DNA of 64,000 bases from Duganella aquatilis (lineage in GTDB: Bacteria; Pseudomonadota; Gammaproteobacteria; Burkholderiales; Burkholderiaceae_D): the NCBI RefSeq assembly GCF_009674565.1, contig NZ_WKJL01000006.1, forward strand, positions 1 through 64,000. Reading direction: 5' to 3'. The translations under genes and the position numbers were made by a program. A model generated the notes under the pieces. That model saw only the letters and a list, made by a program, of their open reading frames with translations, was not told the origin of the DNA and ran no database searches. Below are positions 15,778-24,513 of this stretch, one piece after another (the stretch's first letter is position 1; each line of letters begins with the position of its first letter).

Positions 15778-16758
15778 TCAGGTGGTCAGGACGATTTTCC
15801 CTGCGTTCAGGCCATCTTCCATGCGTTTCTGCGCTGCGCCGGCCTCGGCGAGCGGATAGACACTGTCGATCACCGGCGCCAGCGCGCCGGTGGCGAAGTG
15901 CGACAGCCAGCGTTCCTTGAAGCGGCGCGACATCGCATGTTTGGTTTCCTGCGTGCGCGACTTCATCACGGTGCCGATGATCTGCAAATGGCGGTACAGC
16001 AGGCGGTCGAGCGGAATGCGCGCATCCTCGATGCCGCCTATGATGCCGATCTGTACCAGCCGGCCGCCGAAGTTCAGCGAGTTGACGTTGCGCTCGAAGT
16101 AGGGCGCGCCGATGAAATCGAGAATCACGTCGACGCCGCGCTTGTCGGTCAATTTGGCGACCACGTCGGCGAAATCCTCATCGACGTAATCGATCGCGTG
16201 ATGCGCGCCGAGGCGGTGCACCAGGTCGTGGGCGGCGGACTGCGCCGTGACGATGACGGTGGCGCCGCTGGCGCGCGCCAGCTGTACGGCCGCACCGCCC
16301 ACGCCGCCGGCGCCGGCGTGGATCAGCACCGTCTCGCCGCTTTGCAGCTTGCCCAGGTGGAGCAGCGCTTCGTGCGCGGTGACGAAGACCTCGGTGATGG
16401 CGGCGCCCTGGATGTAGTCCAGGTTGTCCGGGATCGGCATCGCCATGCGATAGTCGATGCGCGACACCTCGGCATACGCGCCGCCGCCGACGATGCCCAT
16501 CACGCGGTCGCCGACCGCGTAACCTTCCACGTTCTCACCGACAGCGATCACGTCGCCGGCGATTTCCAGGCCCATGATGGTGGAGTCGCCAAAGTCCGGC
16601 CAGCCGTAGCCGCCGCGACGGTGGGTCAGGTCGGCGCGGTTGACGCCGGTGGCACGGGTGCGCACCAGCAGGTCGTTGGGGCGCAATACCGGCTCGGGGA
16701 CTTCGCCGATCTTCAATACGTCGGCAGCGCCGAACTGGTCAAACGTGATCGCTTTCAT
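15778..16758 (-). CDS. NAD(P)H:quinone oxidoreductase, zinc-free MDR family
   Basis: A 326-residue medium-chain dehydrogenase/reductase of the quinone oxidoreductase type (PIG3/QOR-like). The N-terminal GroES-like part has ATGVNRADLTHRRGGYG and GLEIAGDVIAVG. The nucleotide-binding fold shows HAGAGGVGGAAVQLARASGATV, consistent with NADPH use. Zinc-ligand cysteines of alcohol dehydrogenases are missing, as usual for this group. AGGAG precedes the ATG. It lies 93 bp downstream of mqo on the same strand and could be cotranscribed with it. Confidence 0.9.
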   Translation of the reverse strand: MKAITFDQFGAADVLKIGEVPEPVLRPNDLLVRTRATGVNRADLTHRRGGYGWPDFGDSTIMGLEIAGDVIAVGENVEGYAVGDRVMGIVGGGAYAEVSRIDYRMAMPIPDNLDYIQGAAITEVFVTAHEALLHLGKLQSGETVLIHAGAGGVGGAAVQLARASGATVIVTAQSAAHDLVHRLGAHHAIDYVDEDFADVVAKLTDKRGVDVILDFIGAPYFERNVNSLNFGGRLVQIGIIGGIEDARIPLDRLLYRHLQIIGTVMKSRTQETKHAMSRRFKERWLSHFATGALAPVIDSVYPLAEAGAAQKRMEDGLNAGKIVLTT

Positions 16759-16851
16759 GAATACTCCTTTCGGGCGTGCCCCTCACTGAAGGATCACGTA
16801 ATTGGCTGATAGCGGCGTATCCGGGCACGAAAGCGATGACCAGGCACGTGC

Positions 16852-18564
16852 TTACAGCGCGATATCAGGCACTTTTTTCACTTGCCCAGGTTGCTCGACA
16901 GCAGCGCTGCCTGGGACGAAGGTTTCCAGGCTGGGCGAAGCGATCGTCAGTTGCAGCGTTTCCGCAGTGGCGGCCCAGGTGGTCGCCAGCAACTGCGGAT
17001 TCTCGTTCAGCTTTTTGCCATACGATGGAACGATTTCGTGGATTTTTGCCTGCCAGGCGTCCGACTTCACCCGATCAGGGAAAACTTTTTCCAGCAGCGA
17101 CAGCATGATCGCCGGCGACGTGGAGCCGCCTGGCGACGCACCCAGCAATGCCGACACCGAGCGGTCTTCGGACACCACAACTTCCGTGCCCAGCTTCAGG
17201 ACACCGCCTTGATCGGGGATGTTCTTGATGATCTGCACGCGCTGGCCGGCCTGCCACAGGCGCCAATCTTCATCCTTGGCCTCTGGCATGTAGTGACGCA
17301 GCGCGGCCATTTTCTCCTCCTTTGACAGCTCCAGCTGCTGCGCGAGGTATTTCACGAGTGCGAACTCATGCGCGCCAACCTGCAGCTGCGGAATGATATT
17401 GGACGGCGTGGTGGCCTTGGCGATATCGAAATACGAGCCGTTCTTCAGGAACTTGGTTGACCAGGTGGCGAACGGTCCGAACAGCAGCACGGTTTTTCCG
17501 TCCAGCACGCGGGTATCCAGGTGCGGCACCGACATCGGCGGTGAACCGGTGTCGGCCAAACCGTAGACCTTGGCCAGGTGACGCGAGGTGATGGCCGGAT
17601 TGTCCGTCACCAGGAACTCGCCGCCGACCGGGAAGCCGCCGTATTGCTTCGCTTCATGAATGCCCGATAGCTGCAGCAGCGGCAGGGCGGCGCCGCCGGC
17701 GCCGATGAAGATGTGGCCGGCATCAATGGTCTGGACCTTGGATTTGTCCTTGATGTCGAAAGCCGACACGCGCCAGCTGCCATCGTCGTTGCGCGTGATC
17801 GAACGGACCTCATGACCGGTCGAGATCTTGCTCTTCTGGCTCAGGTGCTGGTAGAACTGGCGGGTGATCGCACCCAGGTTGACGTCGGTGCCCAGCGGCG
17901 AGCGGGTGGCGGTGACCATTTCGTCCGGTTTGCGGCCTTCCATCATGATCGGAATCCATTCCTTGATCTTGGCCGGATCGGTGGTCATTTCCATGCCGGC
18001 GAACAGTGGCGACGCCTTCAGGGCGGCGACGCGCTTGCGGATGAACTCGCGGTTTTCCGGACCGAACACCAGGTTCATGTGTGGCGTCGAATTGATGAAC
18101 TCGCGCGGATTGCCCAGCACGCCCTTGCGCACCTGGTGCGACCAGAACTGGCGCGAGATCTGGAAGTTCTCGTTGATGCCGATGGCCTGGTTGATGTGCA
18201 CGACACCCTTGTCGTCCATCGGCGTGTAGTTCAGTTCGCAGAGCGCCGAGTGGCCGGTGCCGGCGTTGTTCCAGCCGTTCGAACTTTCTTCCGCCACCTT
18301 GTCCAGGCGCTCGAACACTTCGAAGGTCCAGCTTGGTTCAAGCTCGGTCAGATAGACGCCGAGGGTGGCGCTCATGATGCCGCCGCCGATCAGCAGCACG
18401 TCGACCTTGCGGTCCGCCTTGTCGGCGCGGAACTGGCCGCCGAAGAACACCGAGTAACCGCCCCAGACGGCGGCGGCGCCGACCACGGCCCCAATGAATT
18501 TGCGACGGGAGACGCCTTTGGAACCGGCGGGCGCTGCTGCGTTGTTATTAGCTGCTTGACTCAT
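16852..18564 (-). CDS. mqo: malate:quinone oxidoreductase
   Basis: Mqo oxidises malate to oxaloacetate and passes electrons to quinone at the membrane, replacing or supplementing malate dehydrogenase. The 570-residue protein has the FAD dinucleotide motif LLIGGGIMSATLG (about 57-69), the family stretches SSNGWNNAGTGHSALCELNY and MSVPHLDTRVLDG, and the typical C-terminus PDIAL. The N-terminal extension contains SRRKFIGAVVGAAAVW near residues 19-34, a twin-arginine-like signal. Together with aceB in this window it serves four-carbon metabolism. Confidence 0.96.
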   Translation of the reverse strand: MSQAANNNAAAPAGSKGVSRRKFIGAVVGAAAVWGGYSVFFGGQFRADKADRKVDVLLIGGGIMSATLGVYLTELEPSWTFEVFERLDKVAEESSNGWNNAGTGHSALCELNYTPMDDKGVVHINQAIGINENFQISRQFWSHQVRKGVLGNPREFINSTPHMNLVFGPENREFIRKRVAALKASPLFAGMEMTTDPAKIKEWIPIMMEGRKPDEMVTATRSPLGTDVNLGAITRQFYQHLSQKSKISTGHEVRSITRNDDGSWRVSAFDIKDKSKVQTIDAGHIFIGAGGAALPLLQLSGIHEAKQYGGFPVGGEFLVTDNPAITSRHLAKVYGLADTGSPPMSVPHLDTRVLDGKTVLLFGPFATWSTKFLKNGSYFDIAKATTPSNIIPQLQVGAHEFALVKYLAQQLELSKEEKMAALRHYMPEAKDEDWRLWQAGQRVQIIKNIPDQGGVLKLGTEVVVSEDRSVSALLGASPGGSTSPAIMLSLLEKVFPDRVKSDAWQAKIHEIVPSYGKKLNENPQLLATTWAATAETLQLTIASPSLETFVPGSAAVEQPGQVKKVPDIAL

Positions 18565-18690
18565 GGGGGAGACCTTTCTGAGGGCGTGGGACTATCATCG
18601 ATAGCGCCTGCTTCGGCTACAAATTTGATCATAGCGAATTCGCCACCCGTCTGGTATGTGGCTAAGGGAAGATCCGAGGGACGCCTGATT

Positions 18691-18727
18691 AAAAAAAAAG
18701 CCGATCTTTCAAAAGATCGGCTTTTTT
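18691..18727 (-). terminator. intrinsic terminator of the 18.7-19.1 kb gene
   Basis: Two 16-bp arms (AAAAAAGCCGATCTTT and its complement) with a two-base gap form a very strong hairpin. Read on the minus strand it ends in a T tract 17 bp after the stop codon of the small membrane protein. The core GCCGATC stem equals that of the tRNA-Val terminator. Confidence 0.88.
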
Positions 18728-18743
18728 ATTGGCGGCAGTTTCG

Positions 18744-19145
18744 TCAATGTTTTGGCGCCGGCTCGGAGATGGTGACCACACCCAATAGCGACTCGCCAGC
18801 CACGTACTGCGAGTGGAGTTCTTCGAAGGTATAGGCTTCTTCGTACTTGTACCGGATGCATGCGGCGTTCAGCAGGCGCCAGGCCCCGCGCGCCGCATTT
18901 GCCTTGGCTCCCATATTGAAGGTGCCTATCCACGCCAGTGACGCGGTGCCGATAAATGCCACCACCCGGATCGAGCCGACTGGCACCGCTTCCGATCCCG
19001 TAAAGGTCGCAACGAACAGGGAGCAGACCACGCTGAGCGCTCCCAGGAGTGCGTAGAGACGCGTGAGTCTTGTCGCCATGCGGTCCCAGTCGCCGAGCGC
19101 AACCTTCATTTCTTCGGGAATCGATCGATTTTGCAACGCAGTCAT
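18744..19145 (-). CDS. small membrane protein, two TM helices, 133 aa
   Basis: Starting at the ATG at 19145, with GGAGAAG before it, the product has two hydrophobic helices (LYALLGALSVVCSLFVATF near 29-47 and IRVVAFIGTASLAWIGTF near 58-75). A soluble tail follows with GAWRLLNAACIRYKYEE and EELHSQYVAGESLLG. The layout of two helices plus a helical tail recalls SLATT/DUF4231-type proteins, but that is tentative. An upstream extension of the frame runs into the peptidase gene and is not used. It lies downstream of the M28 peptidase. Confidence 0.7.
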   Translation of the reverse strand: MTALQNRSIPEEMKVALGDWDRMATRLTRLYALLGALSVVCSLFVATFTGSEAVPVGSIRVVAFIGTASLAWIGTFNMGAKANAARGAWRLLNAACIRYKYEEAYTFEELHSQYVAGESLLGVVTISEPAPKH

Positions 19146-19228
19146 CGGTACTTCTCCAGTGGTCAACGGTGCGGATGATGATAGAACGAAATGAGCGAAT
19201 TTTGCAATGAAAGCCTCAACTTCCCGGC

Positions 19229-20764
19229 TTATTGGCCGGACTGCCTGGTCCAGGCTTCGACATAGGGCTTGGTCAGCGCATTGGCGGTATTCCATTTCGG
19301 CGCCACGGGATCGTTCGCGATCATCAGCACGCCCAGCGCCACCATGCGGTCCACCTTGGCCATGTTGGCATAGTCGACCTTTTCCCAGTGATCGCCCGGG
19401 CCGTGGTAATCGGGATATTCGTAAGCCACGCACAGCGTGTGCGCGGGCACGCCCTGATCGGCCAGCGCCTGGTTGTCGCTTTTCCCGAAATAGAAATCGC
19501 TGTTGGCTTCGTTCTTGTAGACGTTGATGCCGGTGAGTTTGCCGGCTTTCTGGAACACGGCGCCGACGTCGGAGAAATCGAAACCCGTCATCGACGCATT
19601 GTTCAGTTGCGGGCCTTCCGAGCTGTCGGTGCGTCCCACCTGTTCCAGGTTGACGTCGGCCACGGTCTGCTTGATCGGCAGGATGGGATGGCGACCGTAG
19701 TAGCGCGAGCCGAACAGGCCCAGCTCCTCGCCGAACACCGTCATGAAGACGATGCTGCGGGCGGGGCGCTGCTTCATGCCGGCCAGTGCGCCGGCGATTT
19801 CCATCACCGACACCGTGCCGCTGCCGTCGTCATTGGCGCCGTTGTAGATCTTGCCGCCCTTGATGCCGAGGTGGTCGTAATGCGCCGTCACCATCACGTA
19901 GGTGTCTTTCAGCACCGGGTCCGAACCGCGCAGCACGCCGATCACATTGCGCAGTTTGACGGCGCGTTCGACCGGCGCCGCCACATGGACGCTGACGCGC
20001 GCGCCGCCGTCCGCGCCCAGCGCGTCCAGCGCCTGTATGGCCTGCGTCGAATGGATGGTCATGCGCGGCACGGTGGACACGGTCTCGCCGCCGCTCTCGG
20101 GATCGATCAGGCGCCCGCTGCCGCCAGCGTCGCCGGCTGGATGTACGCGGTCGACGATCAGCAGCAGCGCCGGATGCAGCTTTGCCAGCTTCGCGCCATA
20201 GGCCTGCCAGCCTTTGTAGGCGGTCATCGCCTGCTCGTGCGGCATGGCGTTGAAGTCGGGCAGGTTGGTGACGACGACCTTGCCGGCCAGCGTCGCGGCG
20301 CTTTGTGCGTCGAGCGCGGCGGCGTCACTGGCTTCGATTTTGACGATGGCGGAAGGCGCCAGCGTCAGTGACTGCGCGAGGCTGAAGCTGAGGAGGTTGG
20401 CGGGGATGCTCAGCTTCTCCTTGCCGGCGTCGAGTTGGAACGAAAAATCCTTCAGATTGGTCTCGGCGAATTTCCAGTGCGCGGTCTGGAAATAACCGTC
20501 GTCGCCGACCGCTTCGAGTCCCGCGCGGCGGAATTGGGCGGCGATGTATTCGGCCGCCAGGTCCTGGCCGCGCGATGGCGTGCCGCGGCCCTCCAGCAGG
20601 TCGGAGGCAATGAACGACAGGTGGCCGCGCAGGGAATCCGCTGAAATCCGATCGAGGGCGGCGCTGGTGTCGGGTGTCAGATGCGGATCGGCGGCGGCCG
20701 CATCTGCTTGGATGCCGGCGATGCCGATGGCGGCCGTGAGGGCGTAGGCGAATAATCTCTGCAT
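19229..20764 (-). CDS. secreted M28-family metallopeptidase
   Basis: An exported zinc peptidase of the M28 (aminopeptidase Y/bacterial leucyl aminopeptidase) family, 511 residues. It has a signal peptide (MQRLFAYALTAAIGIAGIQADAAAA) and an inserted protease-associated-like region around residues 120-260. The metal-site motifs are TAHYDHLG, NGANDDGSG, FGEELGLFGSRYYG and YHGPGDHWEKVDY. The ATG at 20764 has AGGA upstream; an earlier ATG would precede the signal peptide with a polar stretch. It acts in the periplasm or outside the cell. Confidence 0.92.
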   Translation of the reverse strand: MQRLFAYALTAAIGIAGIQADAAAADPHLTPDTSAALDRISADSLRGHLSFIASDLLEGRGTPSRGQDLAAEYIAAQFRRAGLEAVGDDGYFQTAHWKFAETNLKDFSFQLDAGKEKLSIPANLLSFSLAQSLTLAPSAIVKIEASDAAALDAQSAATLAGKVVVTNLPDFNAMPHEQAMTAYKGWQAYGAKLAKLHPALLLIVDRVHPAGDAGGSGRLIDPESGGETVSTVPRMTIHSTQAIQALDALGADGGARVSVHVAAPVERAVKLRNVIGVLRGSDPVLKDTYVMVTAHYDHLGIKGGKIYNGANDDGSGTVSVMEIAGALAGMKQRPARSIVFMTVFGEELGLFGSRYYGRHPILPIKQTVADVNLEQVGRTDSSEGPQLNNASMTGFDFSDVGAVFQKAGKLTGINVYKNEANSDFYFGKSDNQALADQGVPAHTLCVAYEYPDYHGPGDHWEKVDYANMAKVDRMVALGVLMIANDPVAPKWNTANALTKPYVEAWTRQSGQ

Positions 20765-20888
20765 GAGCAATCCTGAGTGGTGATGGGTGAATAAATGTGT
20801 AATTTCCAATTCAACAAGCTAATATACCGACAATGGGATCACCCGGCCAGTCCGCCGTGACGGCCACTTCAAACTTCCAATCGTATGA

Positions 20889-21191
20889 TCAGAACATTAT
20901 CCGTCGGCGATCCATCCGCAGGATGGCCGTGCTGTCGTCATTTACGGCGTGAAGGTCGAGGGGCTTTGGAAATACGCCAGGTTTTCGGATCTGAGTCCGC
21001 TGTCAGGGGACTTTCTTGCGTTTGAAGTCCCTTCAGGTCGCAGCGTCTACATTGGTGATTTTGTGCTCGAAAAGAATCAGTCGGTCAGTCTGCATCGGGA
21101 GCAGGGCGTCAGGATGGATTTGCCAAGCCAAATTTCACTTGCAAACGCCGTGGCCGTACGACGTCCTTTCGTCTTCATGTGCACACCATAG
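20889..21191 (+). pseudogene. C-terminal remnant of an exported protein gene
   Basis: The frame from about 20889, preceded directly by TGA, reads HPQDGRAVVIYGVKVEGLW, then DFLAFEVPSGRSVYIGDFVLEKNQSVSLHRE. This resembles the C-terminal part of uncharacterised lipoproteins with GRAVYLGDF-type beta strands. There is no signal peptide or start region; a GTG at 20949 is the only plausible initiation codon. The rest of the 438-bp gap between the peptidase and PhnD-like genes shows nothing else. It is a likely gene fragment, though a short expressed gene from the GTG cannot be excluded. Confidence 0.45.
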
Positions 21192-21203
21192 CCTTCTCAG
21201 CGT

Positions 21204-22082
21204 TCAATAGATATCGCGGACAGCCTGATAGTCCTGGTCCGAGATCGGCACGAATCGCACGCCATCGATATTTTCCAGCACGGCCGCCTGGCGCGCGCCG
21301 TCGCCTTTCAGGAAGACGCCACGTATCTTTTTCTTCAGTCCTTCGCACAACTGGCCGCGGTACACGAATGGGTCGAGGGGAAAGGCTTGCGAGCGCCATA
21401 TCACGCGGACTTTTTGCATGGCGGCCGGATCAGTGATGGCCGCCGCCAGGTTGACGCTGCCGACAAACGCGGCGTCGGCCCGGCCGTCGAGCACGCGGCT
21501 GACCGACTGCACATGGCTTCCCGTATAGCCGATCTGCCCGAAGTAGGATTCCAGCGGCCGGCCGACCTGTCTGGCGAAGACATGCCTGGGAATCAGCGCG
21601 CCCGAGGTGCTTTGCGGATCGACCAGCGCCAGGCGCTTGCCGCGCACCGCGGCGATATCGCCGATGCCGCTGTCGGCCCGCACGATCAGCAGCGAATGAT
21701 AGAAGGCGCCCGCTTGCTGGTAGGCGTTCGCCTTGTGCTCGAAGCTGGCGAAGGCTGTGAGCTGCGGATCGGCCTTCTTGGCCGCGACGTAGCTGGCGGG
21801 ACCGAGGCGGGCCAGCTGGATGGCGCCGGACACCAGGCCTTCCACCACCGCGCCATAGGACGGCGGGACGTAAATCTCGACCGGAATGCCGAGTGCCGCG
21901 CGCAGCTCTTGCAGCAGCGGCTGATGCGCCAGCATGTCCTTCTTGAGGTCTCCCGAAGGAATGATCGAAATGCGCAGCATGGCGGGATTTTCGCATTCGG
22001 CGCCGGCGGCGGGGGCGTGCAGCCACAGCCAGGCAAGCAGGAGCAGGGGCGCGAACGCGCGGCAGAAGCGGACGATGTTCAT
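21204..22082 (-). CDS. PhnD-like periplasmic phosphate/phosphonate-type binding protein
   Basis: A 292-residue exported protein with a signal peptide to about residue 28, then a PhnD/SsuA-type periplasmic binding fold. Visible segments are RISIIPSGDLKKDMLAHQPLLQELRAALGIPVEIYVPPSYGAVVEGLVSGAIQLARLGPASYV, RGKRLALVDPQSTSGALIPRHVF and a DGRADAAFVGSV strand. No ABC permease or ATPase gene is nearby. It overlaps by four bases the end of the GGDEF-EAL gene upstream of it, so it is more likely a ligand sensor for signalling than a transporter part. Confidence 0.9.
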   Translation of the reverse strand: MNIVRFCRAFAPLLLLAWLWLHAPAAGAECENPAMLRISIIPSGDLKKDMLAHQPLLQELRAALGIPVEIYVPPSYGAVVEGLVSGAIQLARLGPASYVAAKKADPQLTAFASFEHKANAYQQAGAFYHSLLIVRADSGIGDIAAVRGKRLALVDPQSTSGALIPRHVFARQVGRPLESYFGQIGYTGSHVQSVSRVLDGRADAAFVGSVNLAAAITDPAAMQKVRVIWRSQAFPLDPFVYRGQLCEGLKKKIRGVFLKGDGARQAAVLENIDGVRFVPISDQDYQAVRDIY

Positions 22083-24421
22083 GGCGAAGGGAAGGTGTAA
22101 TGGCGTTTGCGCAGCAGCGGCGCGATGTCCTGCGCCGGCACGGGACGCTGCAGGAAGAAGCCCTGCACCTGGTCGCAGCCGGCCGCCTTCAGGTGCAGCA
22201 ACTGGTCCTTGCTCTCGACGCCTTCGGCCACCACGATCAGGCCGAGATTGTGGGCGAGGGAGATGGTCGAGGCCACGATGACCGCGTCGTCGGTGTCGTT
22301 GCGGATGTCGCGGATGAAGGAACGGTCTACCTTGACGGCGTTGATCGGCAGTTGTTTCAGCATGCTCAGGCCGGAAAAGCCGGTGCCATAGTCATCCAGG
22401 GCGATCTTGATGCCGATGGCGGCCAGCGATTCGAGATTGCGCCGCGCCAGCACGGTGTCTTCGATCAGGCTGCTCTCGGTGACTTCGATCTCGATCCATT
22501 GCGGATTGACGTCATGGCGGACCAGCGATGCGATCACATCCTCGGGCAGGAGGTTGTCGCGCAACTGGTGCGCGGAGACATTGATCGCCACCGGCACCAG
22601 CGGCACGCCGTGCGCCTGCCATTGCGCGATCTGGCGGCAGACGGCGTCGATGACCCAGCGTCCGAGCGGGATGATGTAGTTCTGCTCTTCGGCCAGCGGA
22701 ATAAAGTCGCCGGGGAAGATCAGGCCATGCTCCGGGTGGTCCCAGCGTATCAGCGCTTCGAGGCCGGCGACGGCGAAGTCGTCGAGCGCCACTTTGGGCT
22801 GGAAGTGCAGGCAGAATTCATTGTCGTGCATGGCGGACTTGAAGCGCGAGGCCAGTTCCGAGCGCCGCGCACTCGATGCATTCAGCGAGGCGTCGTAGAA
22901 GCGGAACACGCCGCGTCCCTTGGCCTTGGCGCTGTACATGGCATGGTCGGCGTGCAGCAACAGTTCGTCCACGCTTTGGCCGTCGCGCGGATACAGCGCA
23001 ATGCCGACGCTGGGGCTTGTCTCGACGTTGTGGCCATTGAGGTCCAGATAGGTTTTCGACAGTTCATGCACGAGATTGGCAGCCAGCTGGCTGACGAAAT
23101 CCTCGGACGGGATTTCAGACAGCAGGACCACAAATTCGTCGCCGCCCAGGCGGGCGACCAGGTCGTAATTGCGGACCGCCGCCTGAAGCCGGCCCGCAAC
23201 CGCCTTCAGCAGCAGATCGCCGACCGCGTGGCCGAGATTGTCATTGACCAGCTTGAAGCGGTCGAGATCGAAGAACAGCAGCGCGTACAAATTCCTGCTG
23301 CGTCGGGCGCGCTTAAGCTCGGATGAGGCCAGTTGCTGGAATTGCCGGCGGTTGGGGATGCCGGTCAGGTAATCGTGCGAGGCCAGGGCCAGGGCGCGGA
23401 TCTTCTCCTGCTCCAGCAGATCGATCAGCTTCTTCTTCTCCTGTTCGGAATCTGCAACGACCTGGTGCAGGCGGTGCTGGTGCCGCAGGCTGAACACGAC
23501 AATGACGATGACCAGGATGACGACGGCCGAGAAGATCATGGAGCGCACCAGGTAGGCCTGGTGCTGGGCCGACAGTCTGCCCAACACCACGGCGGAATTT
23601 TGCGTCACCGCGACCTGAATCGGATAGTGGGCGAGCGGATGTACCGAGGACAGATAGCCAAGGTCGGTCGGGCCGCTGGAAAAAGTGGCCCCGTCCATTT
23701 CGCTGGGCAGCGTGGAGTGGGAGCCGGGCAAGCGCGTGTCGACCGACAAGGCGCCTTCCCGTAGCACCGCCAGCGGCAGCCCATCGGAATGAATCAGCTC
23801 GATGCTGCCGCCCTGGCCAAGCTCGACCTCGCGGTAGCGGGAGAGGATGTAGCCGAGGTCGAGGATGGCGCCGTAGTAGCCTCCGCTGCGCTCGCCGCCG
23901 AGCGGCACCAGGATGGGCAGCCGCCAGGCGCCATTGCCGTCGACAGGGGGATGGCCGATCAGGATTTGCGACGGCTCGGTGTGTTGGCCGTCGCGCAGTG
24001 CTTGATCGAGCAGCGGCTGTAATTCCGCTTCGGTCCGCTGGTGAGCGGACGAGTAAATCAGTTTGCCGTCCTGGTCATACAGCGCCGCCCGCAGGTAGGC
24101 GGAATCGCCGACCTGCTGCGGATTGAAGTGCCGGCTTTTTACGCCGGAAGACTGGCCGTCGCTGCTGGTGATGCGCGCGTACAGCGACGACCTGCCCAAT
24201 ACCTCTTCCAGATTGGTGGCGACGATGGTGGCGATATTCTGGCTGCTTTCCGTGGTCGCCTGCAGCGCCAGCTTCTTTTCGTTCTGAATGCGCGTGAAGT
24301 GCAATGCCCATAGATAGACCAGCAGGGCTAGTCCGAGAACGAAGGCGCCAGGAATTAACGTATGCTGGCTGGTAAGAAGCGAAGCGCAACGACGTTTGAA
24401 TACTGCAAAAAATGAAAGCAT
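22079..24421 (-). CDS. membrane GGDEF-EAL cyclic-di-GMP enzyme with periplasmic sensor
   Basis: A 780-residue protein with an N-terminal TM helix (about 23-42), a periplasmic sensor of about 250 residues (dCache-like), a second TM helix (about 292-310), then GGDEF and EAL domains. GGDEF is intact (RLGGDEF near 425) with an RNYD inhibitory site five residues before it. EAL is also intact: EALIRW near 552, INVSAHQL, EVTESS, DDYGTG near 674, KVDRSFIRDI and AEGVES. Both synthesis and hydrolysis of c-di-GMP are therefore possible. Its stop overlaps the start of the PhnD-like binding protein. Confidence 0.94.
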   Translation of the reverse strand: MLSFFAVFKRRCASLLTSQHTLIPGAFVLGLALLVYLWALHFTRIQNEKKLALQATTESSQNIATIVATNLEEVLGRSSLYARITSSDGQSSGVKSRHFNPQQVGDSAYLRAALYDQDGKLIYSSAHQRTEAELQPLLDQALRDGQHTEPSQILIGHPPVDGNGAWRLPILVPLGGERSGGYYGAILDLGYILSRYREVELGQGGSIELIHSDGLPLAVLREGALSVDTRLPGSHSTLPSEMDGATFSSGPTDLGYLSSVHPLAHYPIQVAVTQNSAVVLGRLSAQHQAYLVRSMIFSAVVILVIVIVVFSLRHQHRLHQVVADSEQEKKKLIDLLEQEKIRALALASHDYLTGIPNRRQFQQLASSELKRARRSRNLYALLFFDLDRFKLVNDNLGHAVGDLLLKAVAGRLQAAVRNYDLVARLGGDEFVVLLSEIPSEDFVSQLAANLVHELSKTYLDLNGHNVETSPSVGIALYPRDGQSVDELLLHADHAMYSAKAKGRGVFRFYDASLNASSARRSELASRFKSAMHDNEFCLHFQPKVALDDFAVAGLEALIRWDHPEHGLIFPGDFIPLAEEQNYIIPLGRWVIDAVCRQIAQWQAHGVPLVPVAINVSAHQLRDNLLPEDVIASLVRHDVNPQWIEIEVTESSLIEDTVLARRNLESLAAIGIKIALDDYGTGFSGLSMLKQLPINAVKVDRSFIRDIRNDTDDAVIVASTISLAHNLGLIVVAEGVESKDQLLHLKAAGCDQVQGFFLQRPVPAQDIAPLLRKRHYTFPSP

Positions 24422-24513
24422 GGGCTTGAAGAGCCAAATTATTACAAGGCGAAAAATTTCCCCATGGTATCAAAATAAGATGTCATTTTCGTGACATGAC
24501 CCGAATGCCCGTG

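Noticed and set aside
18691..18727. Repeated terminator core (GCCGATC stem) as a mobile repeat shared with 9838-9871
   Set aside because: Both copies are complete terminators right after genes with different loops and arm lengths; convergent or commonly used terminator sequence explains it.
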